Part shown: positions 10,783-26,253 of the stretch, piece by piece
How positions within the stretch are numbered: position 1 is the first letter of the stretch
How the letters are laid out: each line of letters starts with the position of its first letter
Assembly: GCA_013397075.1 (NCBI GenBank)
Contig: VWZS01002260.1
Coordinates: forward strand, 722,678-786,677
Reading direction: 5' to 3'
Length of the DNA stretch: 64,000 nucleotides
Source: Rhabdornis inornatus
Lineage: Eukaryota > Chordata > Aves > Passeriformes > Rhabdornithidae
Made by a program: the position numbers and the translations under genes
Notes under the pieces: model-generated
Seen by the model: only the letters and a program-made list of their open reading frames with translations
Told to the model about the DNA's origin: nothing
Databases searched by the model: none

Positions 10783-13700
10783 GCTAACAAAGGCCTTTCA
10801 CTGAGTGCTCATACTCAGGTATTTCACGTCAATAAAGGGGAAGTTTCCAAACAGCTGATGGTTCAAGTACATGTTGAATTAACATTTCTCTCCATTTAAG
10901 ACTAGACTGCGTCAGCAAAAATTCAATAAGGAACATTAATTATCAAATGTGCCAGTTTTGTGACTATTAAGTACCTCGTTAGATTCAGTTTTTGAAAACG
11001 CATTCATGGGCACTTTTATACAGGACAGAACGGCACATTTGGCATTGTTTAACCCTTCAACATGACCCAAAAGATTTTGTTTCCAATTTACTAAGGTTAT
11101 TTGGATCATTTCCATTTTTATTTTGAGGGTTTTCTTAATATACAAAATTTTAAATGCATTTTAGCTGTTTCTGAAAAACAGGCAAACGAAAGACATTTTA
11201 AAATAGCATTCTTTTATTCAGTTGGAATAAAATTTATCCCTAGAGCTGCTACATGATTTTCATTCATACCTACAGCATTAAAAGCTGGTTAAAGATAAAA
11301 ACATTGTCTACATATTGTATATAAAAATATATTCATAAACACTCACTGCTGACAATGCCACCAGTCTTTATGTTTATATTAGCACATACAGAGTCAAATT
11401 TTTCAGCTACAATATATTTTCTTTAATCTGTCAGAAAGGAAACCTCATACTTGAACAAAGGCAAAAAAAAATTAAACTCATATTTAAAATATATCATCTA
11501 GTCTAACCTTTACTCCATTAGGGAAAATATGCCTGCAAAAAAGATTAAATACAAATTTGCTTTGCTTTTAAACCTACTTAAGAAGCACCTATCCTATCTG
11601 TTCATATAAATTCCAATGGAAAACACGATGACATGCAATTACTAATCTCAATGTACACAGCTATGCCTCGGGGACTTAGTGGTTCATATTTTACTGTTCT
11701 GTAATCAAATACAGAACTAATGAGTAAAAATATGCATCCCCCAATAAATTCCCAGCACCTGGACAAGTGTCTGACAATGAAATGGAGGATGCTCACACAA
11801 AATTCATTCTGCAAAGCTATTAAAGTGTTATACTTGCCAACAAGTGTTCATTAAACAAGAATGAAGGATCTTTACGCCAGTTTCCTACCAAAGGCTTTTT
11901 AATATTTTAATGGAGAGTAAAGACTATTTATCTGAACTCTGATCAGTTAATGTTCAAATCTGTTATGAAAAAACAAGGAGTCCTTTATAATACCTTTCAT
12001 AAAAATCCACTTTGCAATGCTTCAAATAAAGACTAAGAACTGTAAAAGATTATGTTGCATATAAATAAAATCAGTATCATTTTGAAATTATATGGTTATC
12101 CGTGGAGCTCCTTGGCATATTAGAATCATGTTGTATTTTTATTTAAAGAGTGGTTAGCAACAACCATGATACAAATGAAAAATAGGATTAGAGATGACAT
12201 CACGTGTGCAAGAGCATCTTCAGACTGCAGAGAAAGAACCCCAAATTTAATGGGACAGATGAAAGAAGTGAGACACTAATAGATTATGCAAAGCTAGGCC
12301 ATATACCTGTTTGGGAAACAAAAGCACTAAAAGAAACATGCCTAGAAGACTGGCTGACACTCTCTTTATCAAAAGGAATTGAAGTTTGAATCTAAACCAA
12401 GCCCATATTTAATATATCCTACAAAAATAGAAGGAGAGATCAAAAGTGTCTCTTAGAAATAAAAATATGAATCAATGCAAGACTTCACCAACATTTCTTT
12501 TGCAAGAAGACTGATGACACTGGATTCGGGTTTAGCCCTTCAGAGTAATTTAGACCTGATATATCTCCCAGGTTGATGAGTGAGTAAAAAGCACCATTCA
12601 TTTTTCCATTGCAGGTTTTTACCCAAGGAGAGAAGAAACAGAGGTCAGGTCCTCTCTTACAAAATCCAGTCAGACGGAAATGGCAGGATCCCACTTATTG
12701 GTCCTTTTTTTTCTTGGGCCACCTCAAATTCCCAGCACTCATGGCAGTGTATTAGCTGACAAGATATGTAAGGATGCTCTGGACGTGGTTTTGCTCTAGT
12801 TTCCAGCAGCCAGCGTAAGAGAGAAAATAGTGTAAAAGGAGAAATAAAGATGTGGAAACATAGACTGGTCTTTTGGCTATTAATTTCTGATCCCTACTCC
12901 CAGGGTATTGATGCATTTTAATTTAGAGACCCTGGCTAAAAGCAGAAGGAGCACGGAGAACAGGAGTGGGAGTCTACTCCCGAGACCTACTTCCCACACA
13001 TTTTCCTTCAAATGGCAGCTTCTAAACCCATATGTTTCAAAACCTGATTTATATGCATTTTTTTGGGAATCTGGTGAATTTGGTGGTATTTCACAACAAA
13101 TGCTTTGAGTTGCTCTCAAATATCTGCAGCATTTTGGAGGAGAGCTCTCCTCTTCATCCTTGATTCCTGTCTCTTCTCATTAAGCCTGATGTACCTTCTA
13201 AAACTGATAGAAAAGTTACATGAGAACCAACAGAGTTTGGATGTGCTTGCTGCATAACTTCTAATTGTCCTCTACAGCCCATTTTCAATGTAGTATCACT
13301 TACAGGGCTATTTCACATTTGACAAAAAAGAAAGCTTTCTTTATGCTAAAAGAAAGTACTGTTCAGCAGTGTGGAACACAAACATAAAGAGGTGAGCATT
13401 TTAAAAGCTGTAAAGGTAGCAATGTGCAAATACACATTTAAATTGCAAACCCAAACAATTACGTGGCAAGTACCCAAATGTTTAGGTTACCACGGTTACC
13501 CAACCGTGCACAGGTTTTGGTTATACAGGTACACGTGCATACTTTTTTAAAGCACAATAATTATTTTATTGTTTTAATTTAAGCCTCTGCTTCTGAATGT
13601 TTCTGAATTCTTCTTGGGGAAAGACAAGATTTCTTAGGCTAAGCAGGTGTATGGTAGACTCTACTAAGAGTGATGCATATACTCATAAAGTAAAGCACTG

Positions 13701-15270
13701 TATTGAGGAAAGAAGTATTTTTAAGGTGCAAGAAAGTTAGGGTTTAATAGGGTGTGAAGTTGTCAGGGAAAGATTTGTGAGGTTGGGAGTTCATTTTAAT
13801 GCTTACTAATTAGAGTAGAATTGGCAGCTATAGTCCTGAGGAGTGAAGTACCTGTGCCAATGGAATACATTAACTGGCACATAAACAATAGAAGTACCCA
13901 CTATCCTCTGATGTGCAGAAGGAAGAGGTGGCTAAACCAACAATACAAGCCTGGGAAATGCCAGTCTGTGATCTTTCCAGCATGAAAACCAATGAACATA
14001 CCCAGTGCTATCTCACAAAGCTCAGACTTACTCTTGACCACATATCCAGACAAGCCTCCTTATTATTGACAGACAAAATATTTACAGTAGCATGCAACCC
14101 GGCTCCAATTAAACTTTACTATTGATTGAACTAGGAAGAGGACAAGGACCCTCAGCTCAAACAGTGAACATCTTGTTCATTAATTGCTACCCTTAAGAGT
14201 AGGTTTGTTTGATATTTAAATGATATTTAAACCATACTTATCCACAGGAAAGTAAAACAACAAAAGAAATAAATCTAAGACAGCTTTTTTCCACCACTTT
14301 TCCTAGTTCAAGTGTTCCTTTATGGAGAAGATTGATTATCAATAGGAATAATTTCAAGTAGATTCTTAACCCAGTTATATTATCACCTACCATGATTACT
14401 ATATTAATGAACACGTAGTTAGATTTATTCCCATGTCATCCTTGGAATACTGATGTAACAGTATTCCATCAGTGACCAGCAGTCACATGAATGCCCTAGT
14501 GCATATGTCAACACTTTTGTGGAATGAGGCTCTGTAAACCTTATGTTATAGTTCTTGTTAGTTAAAAGTACCACGCCCAATGATGGAGCTTTATAAGCAA
14601 CACTAATGACAATCAAATAACATGTGAGGGAAACGTCACCATGTTAAACTCATATTTAAACAGGTGAGACACAGTCCACTAAATTCTCTGCAACAGTTTA
14701 CTACAATGAGCTTACTATAACTGACAGCAGTTATTCCTCAGCTGCTCTTCAACTAGTCAGAGCTCACATCCTGATTTTGTTGCTGAATTCTCAGAATTTC
14801 AGTCTCCTACCACACTCTTGCCGAGTTAAGCAGCTGTTTGGGGTAGTGTATGTAATAGCAGCCACCACAAAGTTTAAGAAAATCAGTGAAACATAGGTGA
14901 GATCCATTGTATAAGTGGCACTGCTAGATATGACTAGCATATTTCCAATATTTCATTTACATGGACTTTAATCAGTGTGTACAATATCTCTTTTCTTAAA
15001 GCAAATAAATTTTGTAATCTTTCACATGTAACTCTCTGTATGCCTTTTGTCATTCTTTCCAGTGAAGATGATTCCTTACGTGTTTTTTTAAAATGGATGA
15101 AATAATGACATTTTGGTGCTAATCATACTTCCTTCACATGCTTCAGATATTAATTGTAAAAAGCAAGGCTTTCTAAGGATCAGATAATAATTCTGAAGCT
15201 CTAAAAAATAGTTCAGTTGCATCCATTCCTTGCACTTTTCATTCCCTCAGTGAGGCAGGAATGATTCTCC

Positions 15271-15288
15271 TTTTTTTTTTTTTTTTTT
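15271..15288 (+). repeat. T18 homopolymer
   Basis: Eighteen uninterrupted T. No retroposon body was recognised next to it. Confidence 0.9.
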
Positions 15289-15489
15289 AAACTGTCAAAC
15301 AAGCTATACAAATCTGTGACCACACGTAAGACACTGAGCAATTTATTTATAGTAATATGGGATCCCAGCTGCATGGTCCTTCCCATGAACTAAAAAACAT
15401 ATGGCAAAAGAGAACTGAAGGGTCATATTACTTTTATCAATATTTGGATCAATATTTTGCTCTGAGTCACAACAGTTAATCAGTCTAAG

Positions 15490-15508
15490 GTGCATCTAAA
15501 AGATGCAC
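15490..15508. repeat. Small perfect hairpin, 8-bp stem
   Basis: GTGCATCT, then AAA, then AGATGCAC, followed by a T/A-rich run. Short enough to be chance. Confidence 0.7.
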
Positions 15509-18500
15509 GTTTTAAAAAAAAAATTTATTTTATAAAGAGGAACACCAGTTCAAACCAACATCTTTAAAGGAAGGACCATTTTTCTAGCCTACAACTAGGC
15601 TGCTTTATGCATGAAAATGTCAGAATGCTTCTTGGCCCAGGATAGCCAATGAACAAATACAAGATGACACATTTTGCCAGAAACAAGGAATGTACCATAA
15701 TAAAGTTACAAAGTAAACAGTTACATCAACTGCCTTTTTGATATTCAGAGGGAAAGATGATCACAGTCTTCTTTACACACAATTGTGTCAAGGAAAAATG
15801 AACAGTAATTTTTTACCTTCCCAATTTCCAGGAAGTCCAATAGACTGCTTTCTTACTAAAACCTGGAACAAAGATGGGGTTTGTCCATTGCATTACAATA
15901 TCTTACCTTATAAGGAAGTATTTGACAGCCTTAGATTAAATTCCTGAAAACTAATGAAGAGTCCTCCTTAATACACATTTCTTTTCTCCAGTTTGGGCTT
16001 GAAGTGACAACATTAGAGAAATACCCTGAAGGTTTTTATTTAAATAGCATCCTATAAAACAATGCCCTCTTGTCAGTCAACACTAATTCAGCAGAAGTCA
16101 AGCTATAAATCTGTCCAAAGGCCAGCAAAGTGCTTAACTTGGCACATCCCTAATAAAATTAGGAATGTGAGTTTATTACATGAACCTTAAGTAGGTTTGG
16201 CCAAGATATTAAGATTTTTGCTTATGGCAACCATGGCTAATGTGGATTGGTATTTTCATTATAACGCACCCCACAGCATTTCTCAGTAACATCTCAGGTT
16301 TCCAAATTGGACAATAATTTTCTACACTATCTGACACATCACTAGGTGTTACAGATGAAACTCTGTCACTTAACTAAGTACAGTTTAACAAAGATGGCAA
16401 AGACTTTTCAATAATGCTAATTCTACTGAAAAATGAGGCCAAATTAATTAATACTTCTATTAATGTAACGTGATTTCACTTTTCTCAAGTAAAGAAGCAC
16501 TTACAGGCTTTTAACCCAAGCTCAGATGCGTTGTTTTAGCTCAAGGCAATTGAGAAGGGATTTCTGCTGTAATAAGCTGAAATGCACATTAAGAAAAACA
16601 GTGAGAAGGTAGATTACACAATCTATATTTTAGTTGTTTTTAGCCAAATATGCTTCTCAGTTGTATTGATGCAGAATGTCTCCTCAGAACATTATTCCAT
16701 AAAGCAGCTTCATCTTGTAACTCCCCTCTGACCACCTTCCACACCAAATTTTTGTTTTACAGATACATCTTTCCTTTGAGGGAAGAACCACACTCTGAGG
16801 TTCTCACCTGGCTAAAGAAGAACATATAATCCTTCTGCAAAACAAATGCTTCTGGTTATTACTGCCTGGTACCACACGTGGTCCCAAGCCACACACAGCA
16901 CTGCAAGCACTGCAACAAGAAAAGATGCTTCTTAAGATCCTGCAATACCAAACACATGAATGTGTAGAGTTGCTGAAGTTCACTTCATGAAAAATACAAC
17001 ACACTCTGGGAAGGAAATATGATTGATTTCCCTTGAGTAGACTGTTTATCAGACAAACACATTTTGCAAACTTTGACATAAATTGTTAGTTTTCTTATCG
17101 CACTGACAATATAAAACCAGTACCTTTGTAGAAAGTTCCTGAAAACTCTTTAATGACCTCTAAACAGTGTTATCTTATCATCATCTGACTTTCTACTTCA
17201 ATAAATCATTTTAAAATAGGCAAAAAGAAAAATTGATATAAAAAAAAATGAATTTATTTTCCATAGCTTTAGTATTTAAGATGTGAGGAGTCTTCTCACA
17301 GAACAGTTGCGACGCTGATAAAGCACTCACACCTTTGTATTTGCAGTCATTTTGTAAGAAAAGAAAGAACAACTCTCACCAAAGAGCCTCAGGAGAAAAG
17401 AAATGAAGATTTGCAGTTTCCAGGTCCTTGTATGTAAGGGTCTGACAGTACTGTTCATTTTGAAAGGCAATTGCATATGAAAATCCCTACCTAAAGTCCG
17501 TAATAGAAAGATGCAATATGGTTACATTTTGTGTGTGTAGTCTGCTTGTGAACACATCTAGTGACCTGCATGTAGAGGAGGCCAGAGCCAGCACACACAG
17601 AGCTATCCAGAGCACATTGGCAACACTTGGGCTATCACACAATACACAATTAATATTTCAAAACTTCCAAAATAAATTTTTGCTTCAAACAGTCTCTTTT
17701 TGTACCTGCATTTGCAGCTGTTATTTTAGCTGTCCAAAAAATCTATGCAAGAAATGCATTGAGTGACAAATGTTCATTAAATTAATGAGTAGATAGAAAA
17801 CATGCAATTGACACTTCCCACCCAAAATTAAATAAATCACTCTAAGAATCAACCTTGCATAGCCAGGGACAAGAAAAATACCATATAATCTAAGGGACGA
17901 ACAAAATGTGTATATGCTTCTCAGAATAGGAAAAATCAGTCTTTTCAAGGAATCTGTGTAAAACCAAGAATATTTTCTTGGAACTATTCTGAGTGCAAAT
18001 TCCAAACAATAAGTATTTTCAAAGATGTTGCAGAGCTGTTGGACAATTTGAGAAGACATAAAACACGTTAGTTACTTGTGTTAATAATTTAGAGGCCTCT
18101 GCATGATACTATCATCACAAAAAGGCTATGTCTAACTGCTCATTAGTAGGAAAACACAAAGTGCCTGTAAACCAACACAGCTCTACAATTTTCCTGTTTT
18201 CTTCTGCTGTCTGGGAAGAGTCTGCTGGTAACACTGAAGTCCCAGGATGGCAGTCTTCACCTGTAGCACAAACACACTTGAAAGCACTATAGCAGCTTTT
18301 GAACTAACCAGGCATCCTGGTATCTGAATACCTTTTGGCACTTTTTTCCCTGCAAGGTGAAGGTGCACCAAGGGTGAAAATTGGTGTGATGAGAAAGGTG
18401 CATCCTGACCTCTGTGGAATGACCTGAACAAACTCCCGTGTCTGCATACCTCAGAGTAATGTGGACCTCAGTTCAGACCAGAGCTCCACTGAATAAGTCA

Positions 18501-21500
18501 CATTTTCTTTTCAGGGCTACAATTCAAGTATCTCCCTTCTTCTGTGAGAGATTTTTGCATAGCATTGCACTGGATACTAAAAGCCTCTCTCGAACCTTCA
18601 GATCCCTCTCGATATCTCATTAAATTGACAGTCCTAAGCTATTACCATACTTTTGTCAATTGCACAGTGGTTGTGTGATCTAGAGAAGAACTCATCTACA
18701 TCACCAACTAAACTAATATTCCCTACTGACCTTTATCCAATTCACAAGTCCTGCTCTCTCCAGAGATGAAAGGCCAGAGCATTACTCCATGCTCCCCTCC
18801 ACAGCCAGTATCTCTCGTGCAAAAATAAAGGAGGTAGTGAAGCACTACAAATCTTTCCTTAGGGCTGAAAAATTCTCTCATTGAGCAAGATAGTTTATTT
18901 CAATTTAACGTAAATAATCATATGCAGGTCTGCAGCTTTTATGTCTTATAGCTCTCCTTAATTCAACATCTCCTTATTGCAAACAGGACAGGCATAAAAT
19001 ATTTCACAATGGTCTTCAGCAAAAGTGTTTTGAAAAACCTACCATTCTGCTGCACAGCAATTCCTATCTGAATTCCCATCCACATTAGAATTTTAGGATT
19101 TTGGATGTTGGAATCAGAAAACTACACTGACATGACTAATTGAGACGGAATTAAAAACTACATTGTACAAAGCTAGGGGAAGAGAAACAAAAGTGTTGCA
19201 TTTTTAACGTATGATTTTAGAGAATAGGTATTATAGACAAAAAAGAGATTCAATTAAGAATTATTCTAAAACTGCCCTTAAAATTACAATTGTCCCCAGT
19301 CCTTTGCTTGAAAATAAGAGTTAATTTTCCCTTTCAGTACTTACCATCTGAATTACACATGTAAAACATCATGTTAAACATACATACATACTGAAGAAGA
19401 AAGCCCACAGTAAGTGTGTCATTAAATCACCTTAGTTATCAAAACTTAATGAGCTCTGAAATAGACACAATCCCAATATTGCGAGTCATAAAAAGATTTT
19501 ACTTGTGACCTACATCATTCACATAGAAGAATTAAGAAATTAGGACATCCTTCCACTTTCCATTCACTGTATAAGTGCCTATTCACAGAGCCTGACTCTT
19601 AAGGGCAAGGAAAAGCACCAGATTCTGCAGATTTTTCTTGTATTGTGAGACATCATTACACAGATCTGTCAAAGCTCTGATCTGCTAACCACAACCTGCA
19701 CCAGAACAGTTCCCACATACATCACTGAGATGGGCAACAAGTGGCAAACTTCATTGTGGCTGTGGCAGGAAAAAACACGGTACAGCTCTCCTTGTAAAAC
19801 ATAGCATGAGACAGAAGATCAAGTGGGAATAACAGTCCTCCAAAAAGCAATGTGTAGCTGCAATTTGAGCATTTTAGCTGCATGCTTAGCCTTTACAGTA
19901 AAATGCAATTTCTGAGAACCTGATCAGCTTGGTAAAATTGCTTCATTGAAATGAAACAGTGAGTGAGACCAAGCCATGGGGTCATTGCAGGCCCAGCTAC
20001 ACCAAGCAGGCATCAGCACAACTGCCTACCCAGGTCCAAGTGCTGGTGAAACATGTCAGGCCTGCAGAATGCTGTGGAAACCAAGACACCAAAGCTTTGT
20101 GCTCAGGGATTATAAGAATTAAACTCAAAAGTAATGATTCTCTATTACAGAATGTTACCTATATATATTAAAAAAAAAAAAGACTGTTGCACTTCTCAGT
20201 TTGCTGTATTGTACCAGATTGCTGACATCAAGAGAAGCCAGTATCTACTTCCACCAAGATTTACTTTAAATCAGGGAAACCAAAAAACCAGAGCTGAGGC
20301 TGTCATGGGGGCAAACAAGGAGACCAGTGTTTTGACAGTCCTCAATCACTGACAAAACCAGTTTCTGGTTACTAAAGGGAAGGCCAGCATGAAAATTTCA
20401 ATGCACTTCATGTAGTACATGTATGTACAGTGACACAAAGCGAGTGCTTCACTTCCGACTAGGCTTTGATTCAATTAATTGTGGTGAGATTAAGGGAAGA
20501 GAAAAATGGAACAGAAACATGAAATCTGCCTGGCAGGTTGTTTATATTCCAGCAGGAAGTACTTAACAGCACTTCACTAATTCTCAACCCTCATAGCTCT
20601 CCCATAGATATCCAGCATGGCATCTCTTCCAATGTAACCTCTTTTAGCTGGGGAATATAAATCTAAGCAGTACAGCATTGGCACTCTACCCCACCCTCAC
20701 CCATTTCTAATGATAATCCTTTCCTGTCCTGTCTACTATAAAATTAAAATCATCGCTTTCTCCTTGAAGAAATATACATTACATGCCTGCAAGAAAAGGA
20801 TATTATATCCAATGTATGTACAAATCATCACCTGATCATATTACTACAGTATATTTTAGATAAGATTGGTGAAAGCTCCCCTGGATAAAAAACATGGGAG
20901 CAAAATCATCTAAAAAGTCAAGAAAATAATTTTAGAAGGACTTGCTTCTTAGATTCCCCAAAGTAAAAATAATAAAAATTAAATTCCATACTCAAGCAGA
21001 AACACTGTTAAACTACACAGTTCCATCTTGAATATGCAAATATCAGACTTCAGCCCTAAGTCAGTTTGAAAAGATAATGTCATGAAGATAATCAAGATCA
21101 TCTGATTAAATAACATTATGAAAAGTAGTTTGAGAAGGCAACTTCTTGAATATAAGTTTTATACATTTCCACACCAAAACACAAGTGGTCCAGGCAAAAA
21201 AGTACAAGACTTTAATATCTTGATCACATTTTGCTTCATAGAGAAACAACTGGGATTTCGGGATATATAAAAGGATATTTTTAATTAAATCTTCAGACAT
21301 TGGTGTATTGAAAGGAACTAAATGTTTCATCACCCTATTAATTTAGTAATATGAAAATCATTTCATGTTAACATGGATAAATAAGGCTGCCTTTAATTTT
21401 AATTTCATAAAGCTAATGTCCCATCCAGAAATTTAAAAAAAAAAATCCGAACAACAGTGTGCAAGCTATCCAGTCTTCACCGCTGTACTCAAGGGCCTTG

Positions 21501-24500
21501 AGTTAGTTAGAATCCATTTCTGGCAGCCTGAGAGATGAAGAAGCTGCATCTGGGATGAAAAAGGGGTACTGTAAGGGAGCAGAATTTAACTGTTCTCATG
21601 GCCTAAAAGAGGAATTTGTGTCAGGACACTGAGTGTTGCAGATATCAAGTCTTTTTTTCCTTCCCCATTCTCCTCCCTGTCCCCACTAAATCAAAAGACT
21701 GATCAACATTTCCTTTTGCCTTCAGTTTCCATCCAGAAGACTGAGTCTTAAAAATTGACAACAGCTTTAGCATAGTAAAATTAGTGCACTTCAGAATCTC
21801 CCCATGCACATGACATAGTCTCTGTGGAACTAAGAAGAGAAGCATATTCATGGTGAGCAAATGCAACAAACATGTTATCTCTTTTTCTTTCCTCTTCAGG
21901 GGATGAGAAAAGGAGAGTTGCAATTCAGCAAGTCACTCTTTGTACAGAACCTTTCAAAAGGGCTTATTGTCCATTTAGAAAGCTAAAACTGCAGCTGTAT
22001 AGGGGAAAGCACTAACTAATAAAAGGAGTTGAAGAATGGGGCTGAAACTCTCAATCTCCTGACCACTAAGGAGTCAATTCCCACTGCCTTGCAGGAGGGG
22101 AGAGCACTGAAATCTTAGCAGTGGTGCTACGCCTGGTTAATGGGGTAGGGAGTTGGCACGGGCCCTTTGCAAAGTGGATTACAACAGGATGAATGACCTG
22201 TGCTGGATGAATAATGATCAGATAATGCCTTGAAATATAATGTAAGTTACAACCTTGTTAGACCACATTCCTGGAGTCTTGTCCTTCTTCCTTCAGGATC
22301 TGGGACAAAGAAAAGGTGAAATGCAGGAGAAAATACAAGTGCATTTCCTAAGTTGCTACAGCAGTTGTTTTGATTTCTAAGGTTGTTTCTCCAGCAGGAG
22401 AGAAAGCCTGACAGGCATTTTCTGAAACAGAAGTTATTGTACTGGATTTACGGAAGGAATTCATTTTAGGAACGTAGTTAGAGGAGAAAGAAAAACGAAC
22501 TACATACAACTACTCTCCACAATCAAATGAGTTCTACTGTCTTACTACCTTTACATGACTTAAATCTGTTCTTTCATTCTTTCCACCAAAAAAGCCAGGA
22601 GTGTTTCCAACTGAGCAATAAAATAAAATACAAGCAAAGTACCAAATTAAAAGTATTACAACTTCTAGACTGCCATGATTCAGCATTTTTCTCTTCCTTG
22701 TGTTTTTTCGATTGTTTGCTTGTTTTTGGGCAGGTGTTTTTGTATACTTCAGAATGACACCCTGACCAAGTCAGGTGATAACGATACAAGTTCAGAGAAT
22801 TAGTTTAACACTGGGAAAGGAAATTTAATTAAACAAAGAAACAGATTATTTCCCTAAATTTATTTCATTTATCCTATTTTACTTAATTCCTTACCTCTCC
22901 ATCTTTTCCCATCTTGACTTCAAGCACTTTCAAGGATGCATCTTTACATTCGGTGCCTTTCTCTTGTCCAAGGCAAGAGAAGGAATACGAGGATGAACTC
23001 GCCCAATGAGTTCACTCAGCAATTACATCCTTGAAAACACTGCACTTTCTTTGATACTGTCAACATAAAACTGAAAGCTGAATGGGTTGGATCAGAGAAG
23101 TTTTAGTCATCTTGGCAAAAAATGATTTCTGTTGAGAAAGGGTCCACATCTAATTCTACTGTACTGTGACACATGACAGATCTTCATGCCCACCTGGCTG
23201 AAGAGTTGTACGTGAACACTCTCAATCACACTAACAGATTTGGAAGGAAAGTAGTGTAGATGACACCTACTTTACTAATTACACAATTTAATTTAGTTGT
23301 ATGCTCTATAGAGCAATAGAAAATGTCCAGCTCGTAACTAGTAAGCACACACCAAGAAAATGTCATAATTTTAACTCTGGAATTTGTGGTTTCTTCCCTT
23401 GCTTGGGAGAACAGGCTGGCGTAACCAGTGTGAGCAGAGGAAATGAGGCAGTGCTGTAGCTTCCAGCAACTCTACTGGCCCCAAGAGCACTGTGACAGCA
23501 GTCCCAGTGGGTACAGGCATGTATAGCAAGCCAGAAGCAGTTCCAACAAAGCTGCATATCCCGAACCTTCTGCACAACAGAGACCCAGAGAAGCCCTCAT
23601 TTATTGTTTTACTACAGTCAGTCATTTACAAGAAGAATCAGGCCTTGAAGCACTTTTACAAATTCAGACTTAGCAAGTTCACTGAAACCAACAAATCAAA
23701 CTAAGAAAGCTTCACTCTGTGGTATGAAGTGTTCTGAAGAAAGTGTTAGAAGAAGTAGAATTTCTTTCCTCCTTTCTTTCCTTTCCCACCAGACAGCACA
23801 GTTTTTCTGAGAATCCACGTCATCATTCTGACAAAGCCAGAATCCAGAACAGAATCTTCATGAAAAAGAAACCAATAAATTAGAGCTCTTTGTGAGGAAT
23901 TTGCCATTAGTTCTGTTTCTCCCTGACTGTTAAGATTCTTTATTTGCTTCACCCTGAGATTTCTGCTGACAAGTCTATTCATTTACTACTAGCCTAGATA
24001 AAATGCTAATAAACAAAATGTCAAAAAATGTATTCATATGACTTTCCCCTTTATGCTGGGCTCATTTTTAAAGGGACCGTAGAACTAAACATTAACATCT
24101 GGTGAAATTAGGACACTTGTTCCCCCAAAGACTAAGTTCTATTTCAGGCTTAAAAACAACTTGTTAAAGAACTATATGAAGTTTCCTTATTTCTCTGTTC
24201 TGTTGGGCATGTTCAAACTCTGCCACCCCACTAATTTCAACCACTGTCTGACCTCCCATCAAATCCAAACAAGAATACCCATTTGGATATATATTATATA
24301 ATGCTACACTTTCTACAGACTTTCTGTGGCATCCCACAGATGCTTTATAGGGGGATCATAATATTTCATTGAGCTCCACAGATAGATTGGCATTACTTCT
24401 ACAGAACTGAACAGAAAAACTCTCCAGAACCTTATTTTGCTCCCATATCAGTTTATGTTTTGCTAATGCCTCACTCCCTCCCATTAGACTGGTGTGGAAC

Positions 24501-26245
24501 AATTATGTCCAAGTGCTCTTCGGTTGGGTATTCCCAAGGGAGTCCTTTCTTTAGCAGATTTGTGCCAGTGAAGTTCAAGTGTACGAATGGGCAGCATCAC
24601 AAAGTAACCACTCCTAAACAAAAACACACCAAAGTGCCACTATGAATTAAAGAGTCCAGCAGTGAAAGCTGCAAGCAGCTGGCCACTGAGAACAGAGACA
24701 AGCTGTCATTAGCTAGGCATAAAACACCTAGGTAGAGTGCCAAACTGAAAGCACTCCATAGAAGACTCTTGTGTGTTTTCTCATTAATCTTAACCATTCA
24801 GAACTTCTGGAGACTGTCATTTTCTTTGTGTAAGACTACTTGTCCAGTCTCTTTAAATAAACATGCAGTTGAGATGCAAGACAGGAAGCAGTGATTAGTC
24901 ACAGGTAAGATATTCCTTCTTTCCTCACCCCCAGCTCCTTTTAACCTGGAACATATGATCCCCCAGCAATATCTAGATGTTCTGTGGGGTTGGCATGACA
25001 CATCTCTCCAGCCAAAACTACCCCTTGTCCTAATCCAATTTGCTAGACATTTTCAGAATGAGATGGATGGGAAACACAGCTTCACTTGCTTTTACATGGA
25101 AGTAGAGTTCTGTGGTGAGAATGACTGATATTTTAATTTTAGAGTCTGTTTTGTGAACCATTCAGGTGAGGGGAAGAAAAAGCCCTGAACGTTTCCATCT
25201 TGCTTGGACTCTAAATGAGACACCTACAATAGCAAAGAAAAAAGCATCCTCAGGAAACTTCCATGCATTTATTATAAAACAAAGATTAAAACAATTATAT
25301 GGAAATTAAGGATAATATGGGATAATATGGACAATTTGTCTTCCTCTCAGTCAAACAGTTATATGGCCTAGTTCAACAAATAGCTTCACAGCTTGAGACA
25401 CACGGCATGCAAAATGGTAAAATGGCTCAGGCTGCAAGGACAGCCTGAACAACTCAGCTCTGGTAGGTGTGTCTCAGAGGGATCTACAAAGAGGTCAGAT
25501 TTCACTGCACTATTAAACCTTTGGGAGAAAAAAAAAGCAAAGTTTTTTCACAAGTTTTCACAACTACACAGATGAAAATACAGACACTGCCCTTATTCAC
25601 CAGCTCAGAAACCTAAAGAACCAGCACAGTGAAACTAACAGAGCTTTTCTCCTCTATTGCTTTCCACTCTTCTCCTCATTTCTACCCAAAAAGGGAAGCT
25701 CCTAAATGATTCTGCTCTTTACAGAGTTTCAAAATCTGTTGTGATTTTTCTCTAGTTACCAGTGTCTCACCTATGCAAGTCATTTTACTCCTAAAGGAAA
25801 GTATGCTCAATTAAAGAAACTCCTCTTTCTAAGACAGAAATCCTTTTACAGCAGTAGGATTGGAAACATTTTGGTTCTGAAATATGGCCTCTCTATTCTG
25901 CTGGCACCAAGAGACAGCGTATTATTATCGTAATCCAGAGCATTTCTCACCACATAAAAGTTAAACTTGGAAGCAACTTCAAAAATATGGACCCTGCTTT
26001 CAGCTCAGACAGAGTTAATTTTCTTAGTTGCTGGTTCAGGGCTGTGATTTGAATTTAGTATGAAAATAATGTTGATAACACACTCATGTTTTAGTTATTG
26101 CTAAATCATGTTTACCCTAAATCAAACATTTTACACTTTCCCATGCTCTGCCAGCAAGCAGGTGCAAAAAACTTGAAGGCACAGCCTGGACAGGTGACCT
26201 GAACTGGCAAGAGGGATATTCCACAACATAGAATGTCATGGCCAG

Positions 26246-26253
26246 TATATAAA
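26246..26253 (+). promoter_or_regulatory. LTR TATA box
   Basis: TATATAAA at the expected place in the U3 part of the LTR. Whether the LTR promoter still works is unknown. Confidence 0.55.

Larger units (their letters stand above)
10805..25985. other. Gene-free AT-rich stretch
   Basis: I see no convincing gene or recognisable transposon across these 15 kb. Open frames are all shorter than 113 codons and none has good splice sites with consistent phase. It holds homopolymers (T18 at 15271-15288, A12 at 20170-20181) and a small 8-bp inverted repeat (15490-15508). It is most easily read as intron or intergenic DNA. Conserved non-coding elements cannot be judged without alignment. Confidence 0.6.

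Noticed and set aside
10538..10804. Plus-strand 88-codon frame with a donor-like ACACAG/GTAAGT inside
   Set aside because: Acceptor weak and composition repetitive; the minus-strand reading of the same place is more protein-like, though still unproven.
16807..16920. Exon-like block on the minus strand (acceptor TTTTCTTGTTGCAG, donor CAG/GTGAGA)
   Set aside because: All three frames have a stop or do not link in phase to another block; noted only as a weak lead.
17721..18059. 112-codon hydrophobic minus-strand frame
   Set aside because: AT-rich codon makeup (Ile, Leu, Phe, Tyr) typical of chance frames; no consistent splice sites.
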